64,000 nt of DNA from Bdellovibrio bacteriovorus (lineage in GTDB: Bacteria; Bdellovibrionota; Bdellovibrionia; Bdellovibrionales; Bdellovibrionaceae). Position numbers and translations under genes: made by a program. Under the pieces are notes generated by a model. The model searched no databases and was not told the DNA's origin. It was given only the letters and a program-made list of their open reading frames with translations. The stretch's first letter is position 1, and every line of letters begins with the position of its first letter. The stretch covers positions 1,550,001 through 1,614,000 of the forward strand of contig NZ_CP102930.1 of the NCBI RefSeq assembly GCF_025558485.1, written 5' to 3'. Shown piece after piece: positions 37,401 to 44,136 of the stretch.

Positions 37401-38182
37401 AAGGAGGGAGCGCTGGTATGGGAGACCACTTGACCATCCAGTTCCCACTTGTAGATTGTCAGATAGTTTGAAGACCAGTGCTGAGTTTCCACTATCGGGG
37501 CCAGCGTTTGTCCCTCACCGAAGCTCGAGGTTACTGTCATTTTTTTGATATCAGGAGTGATGTCTTCAACTTTTTCAACGTTAAAGCCAAAGACCTTCAA
37601 AAACTCGGCAGAAAGGGCTGGGGAGTTTTTGATTTCGAGGTAGGTGCCCTCCAGAGATGGCAGACCATATTCACTTTCAATCGTTTGCAGGCGTGCGACA
37701 AAATTTCCCAGTGCCGTCTTGTCAATAACACTTTTGGAGATACCATGGAAGGCTGCTACCGCCAGAGCTTGCTCGGTGAGTTCGCTTCCGAGTGAAATGT
37801 TTTGATTCTCCATGCCCGTCAAGGGGCGACTGAAGCTGGAGTCACAATTGTTCATCACAGCTTTGTATTGAAGACTTCCATTTTTCAAACTGTCTCGGTC
37901 TGCTTCGCTGATGCTGAATGAATAGTTTCCGTTGCTTGAAACAGAAACGGTCTGCAGGGCTGCCGGATTGTCACCGCGATAGAGTGAGACGCTAGCGGAG
38001 CATCCAAGACCAATGTAGGAACCTAGGTTTTTTAGAATGCCGGTGGAAAATTGACTTTCAGGAAGAATGATCTTTCCAGAGATTATCGAAGGGGAAATAT
38101 CGGTCAGCGTCGCCTGAATATTACACGCTGTTTGGCTCAAGATGAGACAAATTATGATTAAAAAACGTCCCAGAATTTCCAT
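31424..38182 (-). CDS. Giant lipoprotein with repeated Ig-like domains and a C-terminal NHL-type propeller
   Basis: This protein has 2252 residues. It starts MEILGRFLIIICLILS with a lipobox ending QTAC, so it is exported and lipid-anchored. After ~200 unique residues come roughly ten to twelve ~90-residue Ig-like repeats, recognised by recurring phrases such as VDSTVPTLSLT, IRLIAIDMAGN, YSTNNGSSWTSI and GSSGCYSWTLP. The last ~650 residues contain NHL/propeller-like repeats (GTSSGDGGPATSATLKYPEA, GDGDRSTNARISSIMDLEFG). ATG 38182 places the start right before the lipobox signal; a TTG 81 bases upstream is unlikely. Probably a surface adhesin or stalk; the function in prey contact is inference. 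Confidence 0.85.
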   Translation of the reverse strand: MEILGRFLIIICLILSQTACNIQATLTDISPSIISGKIILPESQFSTGILKNLGSYIGLGCSASVSLYRGDNPAALQTVSVSSNGNYSFSISEADRDSLKNGSLQYKAVMNNCDSSFSRPLTGMENQNISLGSELTEQALAVAAFHGISKSVIDKTALGNFVARLQTIESEYGLPSLEGTYLEIKNSPALSAEFLKVFGFNVEKVEDITPDIKKMTVTSSFGEGQTLAPIVETQHWSSNYLTIYKWELDGQVVSHTSAPSFSKVLSANFQGSHTMKITLGRDDGSGKVDTTKPIWTRTFNVQVDNTIPPTSPTFTKATPTGAFVNSANVVLNLNTGASLTNCESFSSLALTENAAIAPTNESAYNIICNTAGTQTVNYTLTSEDGPIILKLWALDASKTISTFPTQVTFTLDRQAPAVSLTALSSANLQGNSLVDLTYSATDSYGIASLTLQIAEDGSTFTDVATLASSATSYQWRVPTLDASGVKIRLVAIDNAGNINTSTSAAFNISSTAPNPPVLSLNTVTPSQSTSVSLTNQNCNKAASQIIFTDSTLQPGLGDSRWQTCTAGGTHTYTIPANQGTHNIYGWLRDLAGNISSYSLVEFTHDTVVPVVALTSLNSGLYKGGSTQTFSWTASDAGGLSSSPIALEYSTNNGSSWTSIASGLSNSGVYLWTVPSIDSNTVKVRVTATDKVGLAASSVSSGSLTVDSTVPTLSLTNLPATIQGATPFNLQFSASDTNNISSLTLQFAQDGLTFTDIATPAAGSTSYLWTPPAVNTAGSKIRLIAIDMAGNSSSITSAAFGIDSNAPTLSLTSFNSGSFKGGSVQAITWNASDDVGLNSGAISLDYSSDNGLTWNSIANTLDNAANDACVVPGGSSGCYSWTLPLINSNQVLVRAKATDSSGNSKTATSSAALVIDSAAPTISLSNFNFGIFKAGSSEAIAWNSSDNFALAGSPVAIEYSSNNGSTWTTLSSGAINGSTGGCSIPGGSSGCYAWTLPSLDSSTMLVRLSAYDAVGNFSQTLSTLAFTVDNTVPSVNLTSMNSGTYQGGSLQSISWSSSDNISLAGSPVSIDYTTDGGTSWNSIATARSASGTYAWTIPSTINSSQVKIRVSAIDSAGWSNSAASSSNLTVDSTAPGSLVLTRTSNAYSNANSITMNIAGCSGDAVKMLFSESATVPLANDPSWTPCAASKVFTTSIGDGLKTVYAFAMDAVGNVSAVSAPATFTLDTVAPSFTFSSASIFQGNSSATFSWLLTEQNTSSSQNFVIELASDGSNYAAQPAVSAANGPLSNRPFNTSLSLPNVSQAAAKVRVSFTDLAGNSASAVWTFKIDNSKPTISSFNLNNGAANTSNNNVQISLNAADSFSKVNRVCFLSSSIGTPATPADNAPCWTTLATGLQSQTVSITPADGIYYLLGFTKQSYTVYVWVMDEAGNISANSGSDGVDKKSIYFDPGTPPVVKDVIAANVDVPSSPPLKSQLKTSVSQKTVYIRWNASDLEGLAANPISLSYTTDEVNFIDITGAQNLPNAINGGCTNQDSSTGCYTWTNAPTTGYFSIRVTAKDTLGLKTFARSSGFNDDNLQIIAGNIGSGLKGSAMGYTFRTGSQTSGYTLDSGGLIFADDGRVFVRDQVDGLLWINPATGVIDKFIPTTGTSSGDGGPATSATLKYPEALRLDYNNGLLIWDSDRIRRVDLNTNTITTILGGGASTDPMETQVDWNQIKLAAYDDATVGWTVLPNGDMYLRASSSGNGIFQHYVAATQKVERIQTQGPGFDTNASAPWTPQGGYTRYPRAIHVKFNPTTSAVEHMLAMIYYLVLGNDQQSYARLDFLNGSHNQTYSTMAPYDIAFPYHPWLMTGMDGKFYVVAHDRSGLYSWDPDTNSLTLLLGTTSGSRAICPDGTPKTSCALMLNDVFISKTGQIFFMEKGLIRTIDSDNKILTVFGQGLTSGDGDRSTNARISSIMDLEFGKNIGGARDRFYIIDWGNYSIREFQLGGSIRYIGYGGLYNFASDPATGDIFWGNSGGLYRLDYSTLASNLVAGGGGTAFTTAADGTNGASISFTAGASIAYNGQVLAWDGKDVLQHKSRWNSGTVDAMLKIYDSSSSYKQYHVAGVTGTNGPFPTTTTPAATAYLPSYGGLSGAYPSTANSWLLTPFSSTIYSVTRGGDISPYKNFPRSMTGFAWDNKVHDATRERFFYCNNNKLYQYDMKTDSESQLSWSQPGLSCVDSARRLLYHPERNSVIFAVYSSGFYGVAEYFLPD

Positions 38183-38553
38183 GACGAAGTTATCGGCAGC
38201 AAAGAAGAAGTGCTGAAGGTTTATTGGATTAAGATGAAGATATCTCCAGAGAAGGCTTCGCAAATGTGTTCTATCTTATTCCGTGAAGAGTGTAATACCT
38301 GCGCCCAGGTCTTGCGACCAGCGTCCCAGAAATGTCCCTAGCTTAAAAAAGCGTAAAAAAGTTGAGCTGTGGCACATACGCAAGCCACACCTCAAGGTGC
38401 GCCAGTTCGGGGTTAATGTCCTTGAGCTGCGATTTAGTGTGACTGGACGGGGATTGGATAGGAGTGGCACTGAAGCTGCAAGACCTCACTTTGTCAGCAG
38501 ACTAAGTAAAAAGTTAACCATCGGCGAAAGCCAAATGAACAAAGGATAATCTT
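38183..38553. other. Intergenic region between divergent genes, no convincing gene
   Basis: This 371-base stretch separates the giant lipoprotein from a small exported protein and should hold both promoters. It contains a GC-rich middle part (about 38360-38470) with ORFs on both strands, of which neither has a ribosome-binding site or a recognisable family. I see no tRNA, repeat or clear promoter. Confidence 0.5.
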
Positions 38554-38970
38554 ATGAAAATGAAGTCAGCTATCACAATGGCAATTCTTGCGATCTCGGC
38601 CTTTTCTCCACTTGCCCAGGCGGGAACGGAGTGGCGCTGCAGTTATGAATACGATAATACAGCCCAGTTACTAACACTTGAATACAGAGGCAATCGTTAT
38701 GGCGATGGGCAGTTGAGACCCTTTATGCGCCACCGCGATAACAAAGTGGGTGATACTGATTTGAAGTTTGGAACCAATGAAATTGAATTCCAGGTTTCGG
38801 GCAACGACAAGCGAATGCAAAATTGGATCTACGTTGAAGCTTACAGTGACATCGCAGAACGCACCTTTCAGTTGGACTTGAAGAAAGGTACCATCACGAT
38901 CATCAAGAACGGGCGAACTATTTTGAATAAGAGCCCGCTGGATTGCAAGCTGACGATGGGTGGCGAATAG
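38554..38970 (+). CDS. Small exported protein of unknown function
   Basis: This protein has 138 residues. A signal peptide ends at PLAQA (about residue 24), giving a mature domain of ~114 residues. Two cysteines (in WRCSYEY and LDCKLTM) near the two ends could form a disulfide. The body alternates charged and hydrophobic residues as in a beta sandwich. AAAGGA stands upstream of the ATG; a second ATG two codons in is possible. It is transcribed alone and ends at a strong two-way terminator. No family recognised. Confidence 0.8.
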   Translation: MKMKSAITMAILAISAFSPLAQAGTEWRCSYEYDNTAQLLTLEYRGNRYGDGQLRPFMRHRDNKVGDTDLKFGTNEIEFQVSGNDKRMQNWIYVEAYSDIAERTFQLDLKKGTITIIKNGRTILNKSPLDCKLTMGGE

Positions 38971-38987
38971 ATTGAAAGCAGAGAATT

Positions 38988-39033
38988 TAAAAAAAAGACC
39001 CCATGATCCTTCAGATTATGGGGTCTTTTTTTT
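38988..39033. terminator. Bidirectional terminator between the small exported protein and rdgB
   Basis: The stem agaccccat / atggggtct carries a long A-run on the left and a nine-base T-run on the right, serving both convergent genes. Confidence 0.9.
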
Positions 39034-39631
39034 AAGGGTTTACAGTTTGAAGCTTTTCCAGGAAAGCCTTTAAAGCCATCGCTCTGTGGGACAGCAGGCT
39101 CTTGTAGCCCGTGCCCAGTTCTGCCAGAGTCTGAGTCTGTCCTTCCGGGATGAATACCGGATCATAACCAAAGCCATGCAAGCCCGCGGGTTTAGAGGCA
39201 ATCGTGCCTTTCATTTCACCGGTAAAGATCCACTCTTCACCCGTCGGTGTATAGACCACTGTGGTGCAGACGAACTTCGCGTTTTTGTTGGGCATGGGTT
39301 TTAAAGTGATCATCTTTAAAAGCTTCGCCACGTTTTCGCTGTCCGACGCTTTGGGGCCTGCATAACGGGCCGAGTGAATGCCTGGCAGTCCATTAAGGCC
39401 TTCCACCACAAGGCCCGCATCTTCACCCAAAACCCAGACATTGTTTTTCACTGCACGCAATGTTTTGGCTTTGATGCGAGCATTGTCTTCGAAAGTCTTT
39501 CCGTCTTCAGGGCGGGGAGTGAAAGAGGGAATGTCGCCTTGTGAAAAGACTTTTAAGTCCGGTAGTTCTCGCAGCAGTTGTTTGTATTCAGCAAGTTTTC
39601 CTTTGTTTCCAGTCGCAATCCACAATTCCAT
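39032..39631 (-). CDS. rdgB: XTP/dITP pyrophosphatase (RdgB/HAM1)
   Basis: This house-cleaning enzyme hydrolyses non-canonical purine triphosphates (dITP, XTP) to monophosphates. The start is MELWIATGNKGKLAEYKQLL with the substrate-binding TGNKGK motif. The metal/base region is LGEDAGLVVEGLNGLPGIHS, and FGYDPVFIPEG follows in the C-terminal part, then LSHRAMAL. At 199 residues it has the usual length. It begins 2 bases after rph, a very common bacterial pair. Confidence 0.95.
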   Translation of the reverse strand: MELWIATGNKGKLAEYKQLLRELPDLKVFSQGDIPSFTPRPEDGKTFEDNARIKAKTLRAVKNNVWVLGEDAGLVVEGLNGLPGIHSARYAGPKASDSENVAKLLKMITLKPMPNKNAKFVCTTVVYTPTGEEWIFTGEMKGTIASKPAGLHGFGYDPVFIPEGQTQTLAELGTGYKSLLSHRAMALKAFLEKLQTVNP

Positions 39632-39633
39632 CT

Positions 39634-40365
39634 TTAAACTCCCGCAATTTTATAGATTTCGCCCATAACAGCGGCTTGGTGAATGAAAAGTTCACGACAG
39701 CCTTTTTCAGCCACGTCCATCATTTTGAACAACTGATCGCGCGTAAAGGGCAAGTGTTCAGCCGTTCCTTGGACTTCGACGAATTGGCCTTTGTCAGTCA
39801 TGACAAAGTTCATATCAGTTCCGATGGCAGAATCTTCATCATAGTTCAGATCCAGCAAAATTTGACCTTCATGCAGACCCACGCTGATGGCAGACACATA
39901 GTTCGTCAAAGGCATGGATTTGATTTCACTGACAGCGTGCAATTTTTTAAGAGCCAGAGCCAATGCCACAAAACCGCCAGTAACAGACGCTGTGCGAGTG
40001 CCCCCGTCAGCGTTCAGAACATCGCAATCCACGATGATCTGTTTTTCACCAAGTTGTTTCAAATCCACAGCAGCACGCAGGGAACGCCCGATCAGGCGAG
40101 AGATTTCTTGAGTGCGTCCACCCGTCATGGACTTTTCACGCTTGATACGTGTGTGGGTGGAGCGAGGAAGCATGCCGTATTCAGCCGTCACCCAGCCAGC
40201 CCCAGTGCCCACCAACCAAGAGGGCGCTTTGGCTTCATAGGTCGCTGTGCAAAGAACTTTGGTGCGACCAAATTCCACCAGTGCCGAACCTTCAGCATAT
40301 TCAGAAACATTTGGTGTGATTTTGATATTTCGTAGTTGATCAAATAAGCGGCCATCAGCGCGCAT
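39634..40365 (-). CDS. rph: Ribonuclease PH
   Basis: This phosphorolytic 3'-5' exoribonuclease trims the 3' ends of tRNA precursors. The protein starts MRADGR and has the RNase PH motifs GSALVEFGRTKVLCTA, EYGMLPRSTHTR, GRTQEISRLIGRSLRA and DCDVLNADGGTRTASVTGG. I chose ATG 40365 (243 residues) because AGGAG lies 5 bases upstream. The frame is open to 40437, but those 24 residues are not family-like. It is the middle gene of amidase-rph-rdgB. Confidence 0.95.
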   Translation of the reverse strand: MRADGRLFDQLRNIKITPNVSEYAEGSALVEFGRTKVLCTATYEAKAPSWLVGTGAGWVTAEYGMLPRSTHTRIKREKSMTGGRTQEISRLIGRSLRAAVDLKQLGEKQIIVDCDVLNADGGTRTASVTGGFVALALALKKLHAVSEIKSMPLTNYVSAISVGLHEGQILLDLNYDEDSAIGTDMNFVMTDKGQFVEVQGTAEHLPFTRDQLFKMMDVAEKGCRELFIHQAAVMGEIYKIAGV

Positions 40366-40476
40366 AAAAACTCCTGCGACTGTCAAGATTGGTCCGTCCG
40401 ATGCGTAGTCGTGCGGTGGCTTTGCCTTGCGGCGCAACCTTTTGAACAGTCTTAAATTGGGGGTGGTAAGACTTGT

Positions 40477-41265
40477 CTAATTTAGGGTTTTTGCGTTGTG
40501 GTTGTCCATCTTTTCTTTGTAGGACTGGAGGGCGTTGTATATTTTTTGAGCAAGGTCGCTTTGATAATTCGCGCTGACCAGCTTTTTAACCTCTTTGGGA
40601 TTTGTGAGGAATCCTATCTCAATCAAAACTGAGGGCATGGAGGTTTTTGAAATCACGTAAAAGGGTGCTTGTTTGATCGTGGCTTGCGCCGCAGAAGAAT
40701 CCCGCTCCCACACCTGAGTGAGTGTTTGCGTCAGGCGCAGGCTGCTGGTCATGCGACTTTGGCGTTGTAAGTCTTCAACGATGGCGGCCACATCACCTTT
40801 CTTGGAAAGTTCATCGCCGCCTGAAATTTCCTGCAATTCGCGACGATTCAAGACCATTTGATTTTCCTGGCTGGCCAAGAAAAGAGCATCTTCATCTGGA
40901 GGCAGATTGTTCTGGAAAAAGAACTCAACACCTTTGGCGCGCTGATCAGCCGCCGCATTGGCGTGCAGGCTGACGAACAGATCGACTTTGGAGTTTTCGG
41001 CCATTTTGACTCGTTCAGGCAGCCCCAGATTGCGATCACTGGTACGAGTCATGCTGACGGTGAACTGGCTGTCTTTTTCCAGCAGGGTTTGCAGCTTTTG
41101 GGCAACTTTTAAGACGAGATCCGCTTCTTTAGCGCCGCTGTAAACAGCTCCTGTATCCACGCCCCCATGCCCGGGATCGAGCATGACATGCAAAGCGCTG
41201 GCAGCAGGGGAGGCGCACAGAATAAGCAAAGCCCCGAGGCTTTGTTTTAGAAACGGACTGTTCAT
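40477..41265 (-). CDS. N-acetylmuramoyl-L-alanine amidase (AmiC-type, Amidase_3)
   Basis: This zinc amidase cuts the bond between MurNAc and the stem peptide. It has 262 residues. A signal peptide ends near PAASA, and the catalytic domain starts at once: first zinc ligand in LDPGHGGVDTG, conserved Glu in AKEAD, second His in FVSLHANAAAD, and catalytic Glu in SVLIEIGFLTN. There is no AMIN or SPOR domain, so it is a minimal form. It lies 111 bases upstream of rph on the same strand. It may serve cell division or prey-wall remodelling. Confidence 0.92.
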   Translation of the reverse strand: MNSPFLKQSLGALLILCASPAASALHVMLDPGHGGVDTGAVYSGAKEADLVLKVAQKLQTLLEKDSQFTVSMTRTSDRNLGLPERVKMAENSKVDLFVSLHANAAADQRAKGVEFFFQNNLPPDEDALFLASQENQMVLNRRELQEISGGDELSKKGDVAAIVEDLQRQSRMTSSLRLTQTLTQVWERDSSAAQATIKQAPFYVISKTSMPSVLIEIGFLTNPKEVKKLVSANYQSDLAQKIYNALQSYKEKMDNHNAKTLN

Positions 41266-41377
41266 AAAATCAGAATAAGAAAGAACTAGAAGGTGTGTCG
41301 AGTCCAGAGCCTGAATCGGCTGGAACCTAGCCGTGGGTCAAGGAGAGGAGCCTGCGAAGATGCAGGCTCCAAAAGTC

Positions 41378-41896
41378 TTACTGAATACAGAAGGAAGGGG
41401 AAGCTTTTACTGGAACGGATGGAATATCGCCTTCGGTCATGCGGGAGTAAGCTGGGGAGTAGTCGAAGTCAGTGCAACGTGTTTCAGGTTCACTGCCACA
41501 TTCACCTTCGGCGATGTAGAGCTTTTCTGACTCAAGCTTCGCCGTTAGGTAAGTTGTTGTAGTGCATCTTGTAGAATTGAGCTCTACCGTCCAAGGAGAT
41601 TGAGATACAATATTGCCAACTTCAACAGTGTTGGTGCCAAGATTATCAATGCTAAACACATCGCCGCTACAATCAACACTTGAGTAGTTTACGCGGAAGA
41701 GGTTTTGAGTCCCTTCTTCATCTAGTTGGAAATAGTCATAGTTACTGCCGATAGCCAAAAGAGTAGGTGCCGCCTGGCATTCGGTTCTCCAGTATCCAGT
41801 AAGATCCGGTTCGGTAGAGCCTGGATTGGATTTTTTGCTGTCAGAGCAGGAGACTGTCGCCAGAAGGGAGGCTGCAAGTACGATGTTTAGACTCAT
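41378..41896 (-). CDS. Small lipoprotein of unknown function
   Basis: This protein has 172 residues. The signal peptide ends in LLATVSC, a plausible lipobox, followed by a Ser/Lys linker. The body starts LTGYWRTEC and has eight cysteines in total, several paired closely, with a lipocalin-like opening (xGxW) typical of small secreted beta barrels. ATG 41896 is chosen because it places the signal peptide first; the frame is open further upstream without export signals. No homolog recognised. Confidence 0.7.
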   Translation of the reverse strand: MSLNIVLAASLLATVSCSDSKKSNPGSTEPDLTGYWRTECQAAPTLLAIGSNYDYFQLDEEGTQNLFRVNYSSVDCSGDVFSIDNLGTNTVEVGNIVSQSPWTVELNSTRCTTTTYLTAKLESEKLYIAEGECGSEPETRCTDFDYSPAYSRMTEGDIPSVPVKASPSFCIQ

Positions 41897-42073
41897 TCTT
41901 AAGTGCTTCACTTGTTTTGTTATCCTTTCAAAACATGGGGTTGTTGCTTCACACTGAGGCATTGAATCAAGTTTGGGGATCGCACGGATAAGCGATACGG
42001 TGGAGTTTTGATGGATTTCCGGACCTGCGTCAGATGAAATCGGGCTCACTTTGAGACAATCGGACTAAAAAAA

Positions 42074-42250
42074 ATGGGTGATACTGAACTGGCGAACGTC
42101 GAGGTAGAGCCTCCCACAAAGAAACGTTTATGTGAAACTTCGGTCCGACAATTGTCGTTTTCTGTCAAAAACCTCGACATAGGATTTGCATCGGCTGCGA
42201 GTTTAATCGGATCTGGCAAAGTAGTAGGCATGGCACCGCCGTTGCTTTAG
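42074..42250 (+). CDS. Possible 58-residue small protein
   Basis: This ORF runs from ATG to TAG and starts MGDTELANVEVEPPTKKRL; it ends GKVVGMAPPLL. It has no Shine-Dalgarno (an A-run precedes the ATG), so translation is uncertain. Its best support is the strong terminator 22 bases downstream, which needs a transcript to terminate. The transcript may instead be a non-coding RNA. No family recognised. Confidence 0.35.
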   Translation: MGDTELANVEVEPPTKKRLCETSVRQLSFSVKNLDIGFASAASLIGSGKVVGMAPPLL

Positions 42251-42271
42251 TACAAGTCAACCCCCCATGGC

Positions 42272-42313
42272 GGCCAGGACCCCTCCCCCCCCAATCCTGG
42301 TCGCTTTTTTTTT
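42272..42313 (+). terminator. Strong plus-strand terminator with no obvious upstream gene
   Basis: The stem ccagga (42274-42279) pairs with tcctgg (42295-42300), extended by a G-T and a G-C pair, then gc and nine T. The loop is C-rich. Confidence 0.75.
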
Positions 42314-42376
42314 GCCCAAAATCCCTTTATCCTAATTGCTATTGAACATCGATTGAAACATCGAAGGAGACATTCA

Positions 42377-43585
42377 ATGCAGTTAAAACCCCTTGGGACT
42401 CTTCTGTTGGCAGCTCTAATGGCCTCAACCATGCCCCTGACAGCAACAGCGCAGGTGGACAGTTCGCAGATTGAAGCTGAAGAAGCCACTGCGGATGCCG
42501 AAGCCGCGAAAGCCGAGGCAAATGAAGCCAAGAAGCGGGCTGAAGAGGATCGCAAGCGCCGGGACAAGGTGCGTGCGGAATCGCAATCGGCCATCAATAA
42601 AGCCCGTTCATTGGAAAGTGACGCCAAGAAAGAACAGGCCGAATCCGAACGCGAATCCGCCAAGTTAAAAGCTGAAGCAGCAGAGCATGATCGTGCCCAG
42701 AAGGCGGCGGAAAAAGAGCAGGCCACGGCGCAGGCCCGTATTAAAGCCGCTCAAGAGAAAACTCAAAAAGCCCAGCAGGCTCGTGATGAAGCGCAAGGAA
42801 AGCGCAAACAATCTGAAGCCAAAGCCAAAGAACTGAGTGACGAAGCTAAAGAGCAGGAAAAGCTTGCTGGCAAAGCCACGGAAGAAGGCATGAAGGCTTC
42901 TCAGGAGGCAGAGGTTGCCAAAGCTGAAACGATGAAGGCCGAACAAAATCTGTCCAAGGCTAAACTGCTGACACAAAAAGCAGTGGCTGAGGCCAAAGCG
43001 CGTGAAGCCAAGGCCAAGCAGGAGATCGCGCGTGCGGAAGCGGATCGCGCTCGTGCCGAGGCGGAGATGACGCGCTTAAAAGCTCAGGATGAACAGTCCA
43101 AGGCCATGATTGAAAAAGTGGATGGTGAACTGAAGGCGGCACTGGAAGCCTCCAAGAAGGCCAAGGAAGATGCCGAGGTTGAGCGCAAGAAGGTGACTGA
43201 AACAAAATCTCAGGAAGAGAAGTTGAAGCAGTCCGCGGCCAAGGCCCGTCAGGAACTGGAAGGCAATCGTAATAATCTTCGTAAAGAACAGGCGACTGCG
43301 AATCTGGAAATTGCCCGCGCTAAAAAAGCCATTGCTGAATACGAGGCGGAAATCGCACGTTCAGAAGGCGAGTTGAAGCGCTTGACGGAAGAGGCGGAAA
43401 AAGCCGAGAAAGAACGCGAAAAACTTGAAAGCAAACTGGATTCTGTGAAAAACACCGCTGAAGAGTCGCGCATCAAAGTGGCAACTGTGAAGGCGGATGC
43501 GGAAGCTGAACAGATGAGGCTGGAAGCGATTAAGATCCGCATGGAAGCCGGTCTGACCAGTAAAGCTAATAAGAAGAAAAAATAA
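42377..43585 (+). CDS. Exported coiled-coil protein rich in Ala, Lys and Glu
   Basis: This protein has 402 residues. A signal peptide ends TATAQ (about residue 26). Almost all of the remainder is a heptad-patterned helix of Ala, Glu, Lys, Gln and Arg with no Pro or Gly breaks, so it should form a very long periplasmic coiled coil. It resembles the central part of TolA in composition only. ATG 42377 has AAGGAG upstream; the frame is open from 42353 but those codons precede the ribosome-binding site. A structural or spacer role in the periplasm is inference. Confidence 0.8.
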   Translation: MQLKPLGTLLLAALMASTMPLTATAQVDSSQIEAEEATADAEAAKAEANEAKKRAEEDRKRRDKVRAESQSAINKARSLESDAKKEQAESERESAKLKAEAAEHDRAQKAAEKEQATAQARIKAAQEKTQKAQQARDEAQGKRKQSEAKAKELSDEAKEQEKLAGKATEEGMKASQEAEVAKAETMKAEQNLSKAKLLTQKAVAEAKAREAKAKQEIARAEADRARAEAEMTRLKAQDEQSKAMIEKVDGELKAALEASKKAKEDAEVERKKVTETKSQEEKLKQSAAKARQELEGNRNNLRKEQATANLEIARAKKAIAEYEAEIARSEGELKRLTEEAEKAEKEREKLESKLDSVKNTAEESRIKVATVKADAEAEQMRLEAIKIRMEAGLTSKANKKKK

Positions 43586-43606
43586 TTGTTCAACAGAACA
43601 AAAATC

Positions 43607-43634
43607 AAAAGCCCCGATTCCCGGGGCTTTTTTT
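43607..43634. terminator. Bidirectional terminator between the coiled-coil and STAS genes
   Basis: The stem gccccg (43611-43616) pairs with cggggc (43622-43627), with an A-run before and seven T after. Confidence 0.88.
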
Positions 43635-44124
43635 ATTTCATCTTTTCCAGGAAGCGGAAGTACCGTTCCGGCTGAATATCCACGGACATCAACTGGCCGT
43701 TGCTGTCGTGAACTTCTGGGAAGGAAAATTTCCAGTGGCCTTCATACAGATAGAAGTTAATTCCAATGGAAAACAACACAGGTGTTTCCTCGCCAGTGGA
43801 TTCGGAATAGTAGGGTACAGAGAAGCTGCGCACACGGGCTTGTTTGGGTAAAAAGCCGTCCACCATGTTCACCTGATCGATAAAACACTTGGGCGCATCG
43901 TAAATCAGGATCTTGGTGTTTTTCACTGTGGACATCCAGTTTACAAAAGCCCGAACGCCCAAAGAGTTGATTCCGCGCAACTGATCCAGATGCAGGTGTA
44001 AATCCAGGGCTTCTGGAATGTGCAAAGTTGACAGAGATTTTTCGTCATTTTCAAGCAAACCGCCCAGGCTGACCTTGGCGACATTCTGCTCTTTTAAAAT
44101 AACGAAATCCAATTTTACTGACAT
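43633..44124 (-). CDS. STAS-like domain protein
   Basis: This protein has 163 residues. Residues ~35-95 look like a STAS domain: ALDLHLHLDQLRGINSLGVR has the central acidic, Asn-Ser-Gly pattern at the phosphorylation site of anti-sigma antagonists, with Ser in INSLG, followed by KILIYDAP and a helix. The remaining C-terminal ~65 residues are an extra domain with many aromatics. It lies 12 bases after the mscS gene in an uppP-mscS-STAS operon. It could be a regulator or an MlaB-like lipid-transport subunit; the context does not decide. Confidence 0.65.
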   Translation of the reverse strand: MSVKLDFVILKEQNVAKVSLGGLLENDEKSLSTLHIPEALDLHLHLDQLRGINSLGVRAFVNWMSTVKNTKILIYDAPKCFIDQVNMVDGFLPKQARVRSFSVPYYSESTGEETPVLFSIGINFYLYEGHWKFSFPEVHDSNGQLMSVDIQPERYFRFLEKMK

Positions 44125-44136
44125 CGGGCCTGAGTC

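Larger units (their letters stand above)
41897..42376. other. 480-base region between a lipoprotein and the coiled-coil gene
   Basis: It holds a possible 58-codon ORF on the plus strand (42074-42250), followed 22 bases later by a strong plus-strand terminator (42272-42313) and then the ribosome-binding site of the next gene. Upstream of 42074 I see nothing definite. The presence of a terminator with no annotated plus-strand gene in front of it implies a short transcript here. Confidence 0.5.

Noticed and set aside
38283-38549. Plus-strand ORF of 88 codons in front of the small exported protein gene
   Set aside because: No ribosome-binding site, very basic and uneven composition, and an overlapping ORF on the other strand. 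It might be a decayed gene but I cannot support it.
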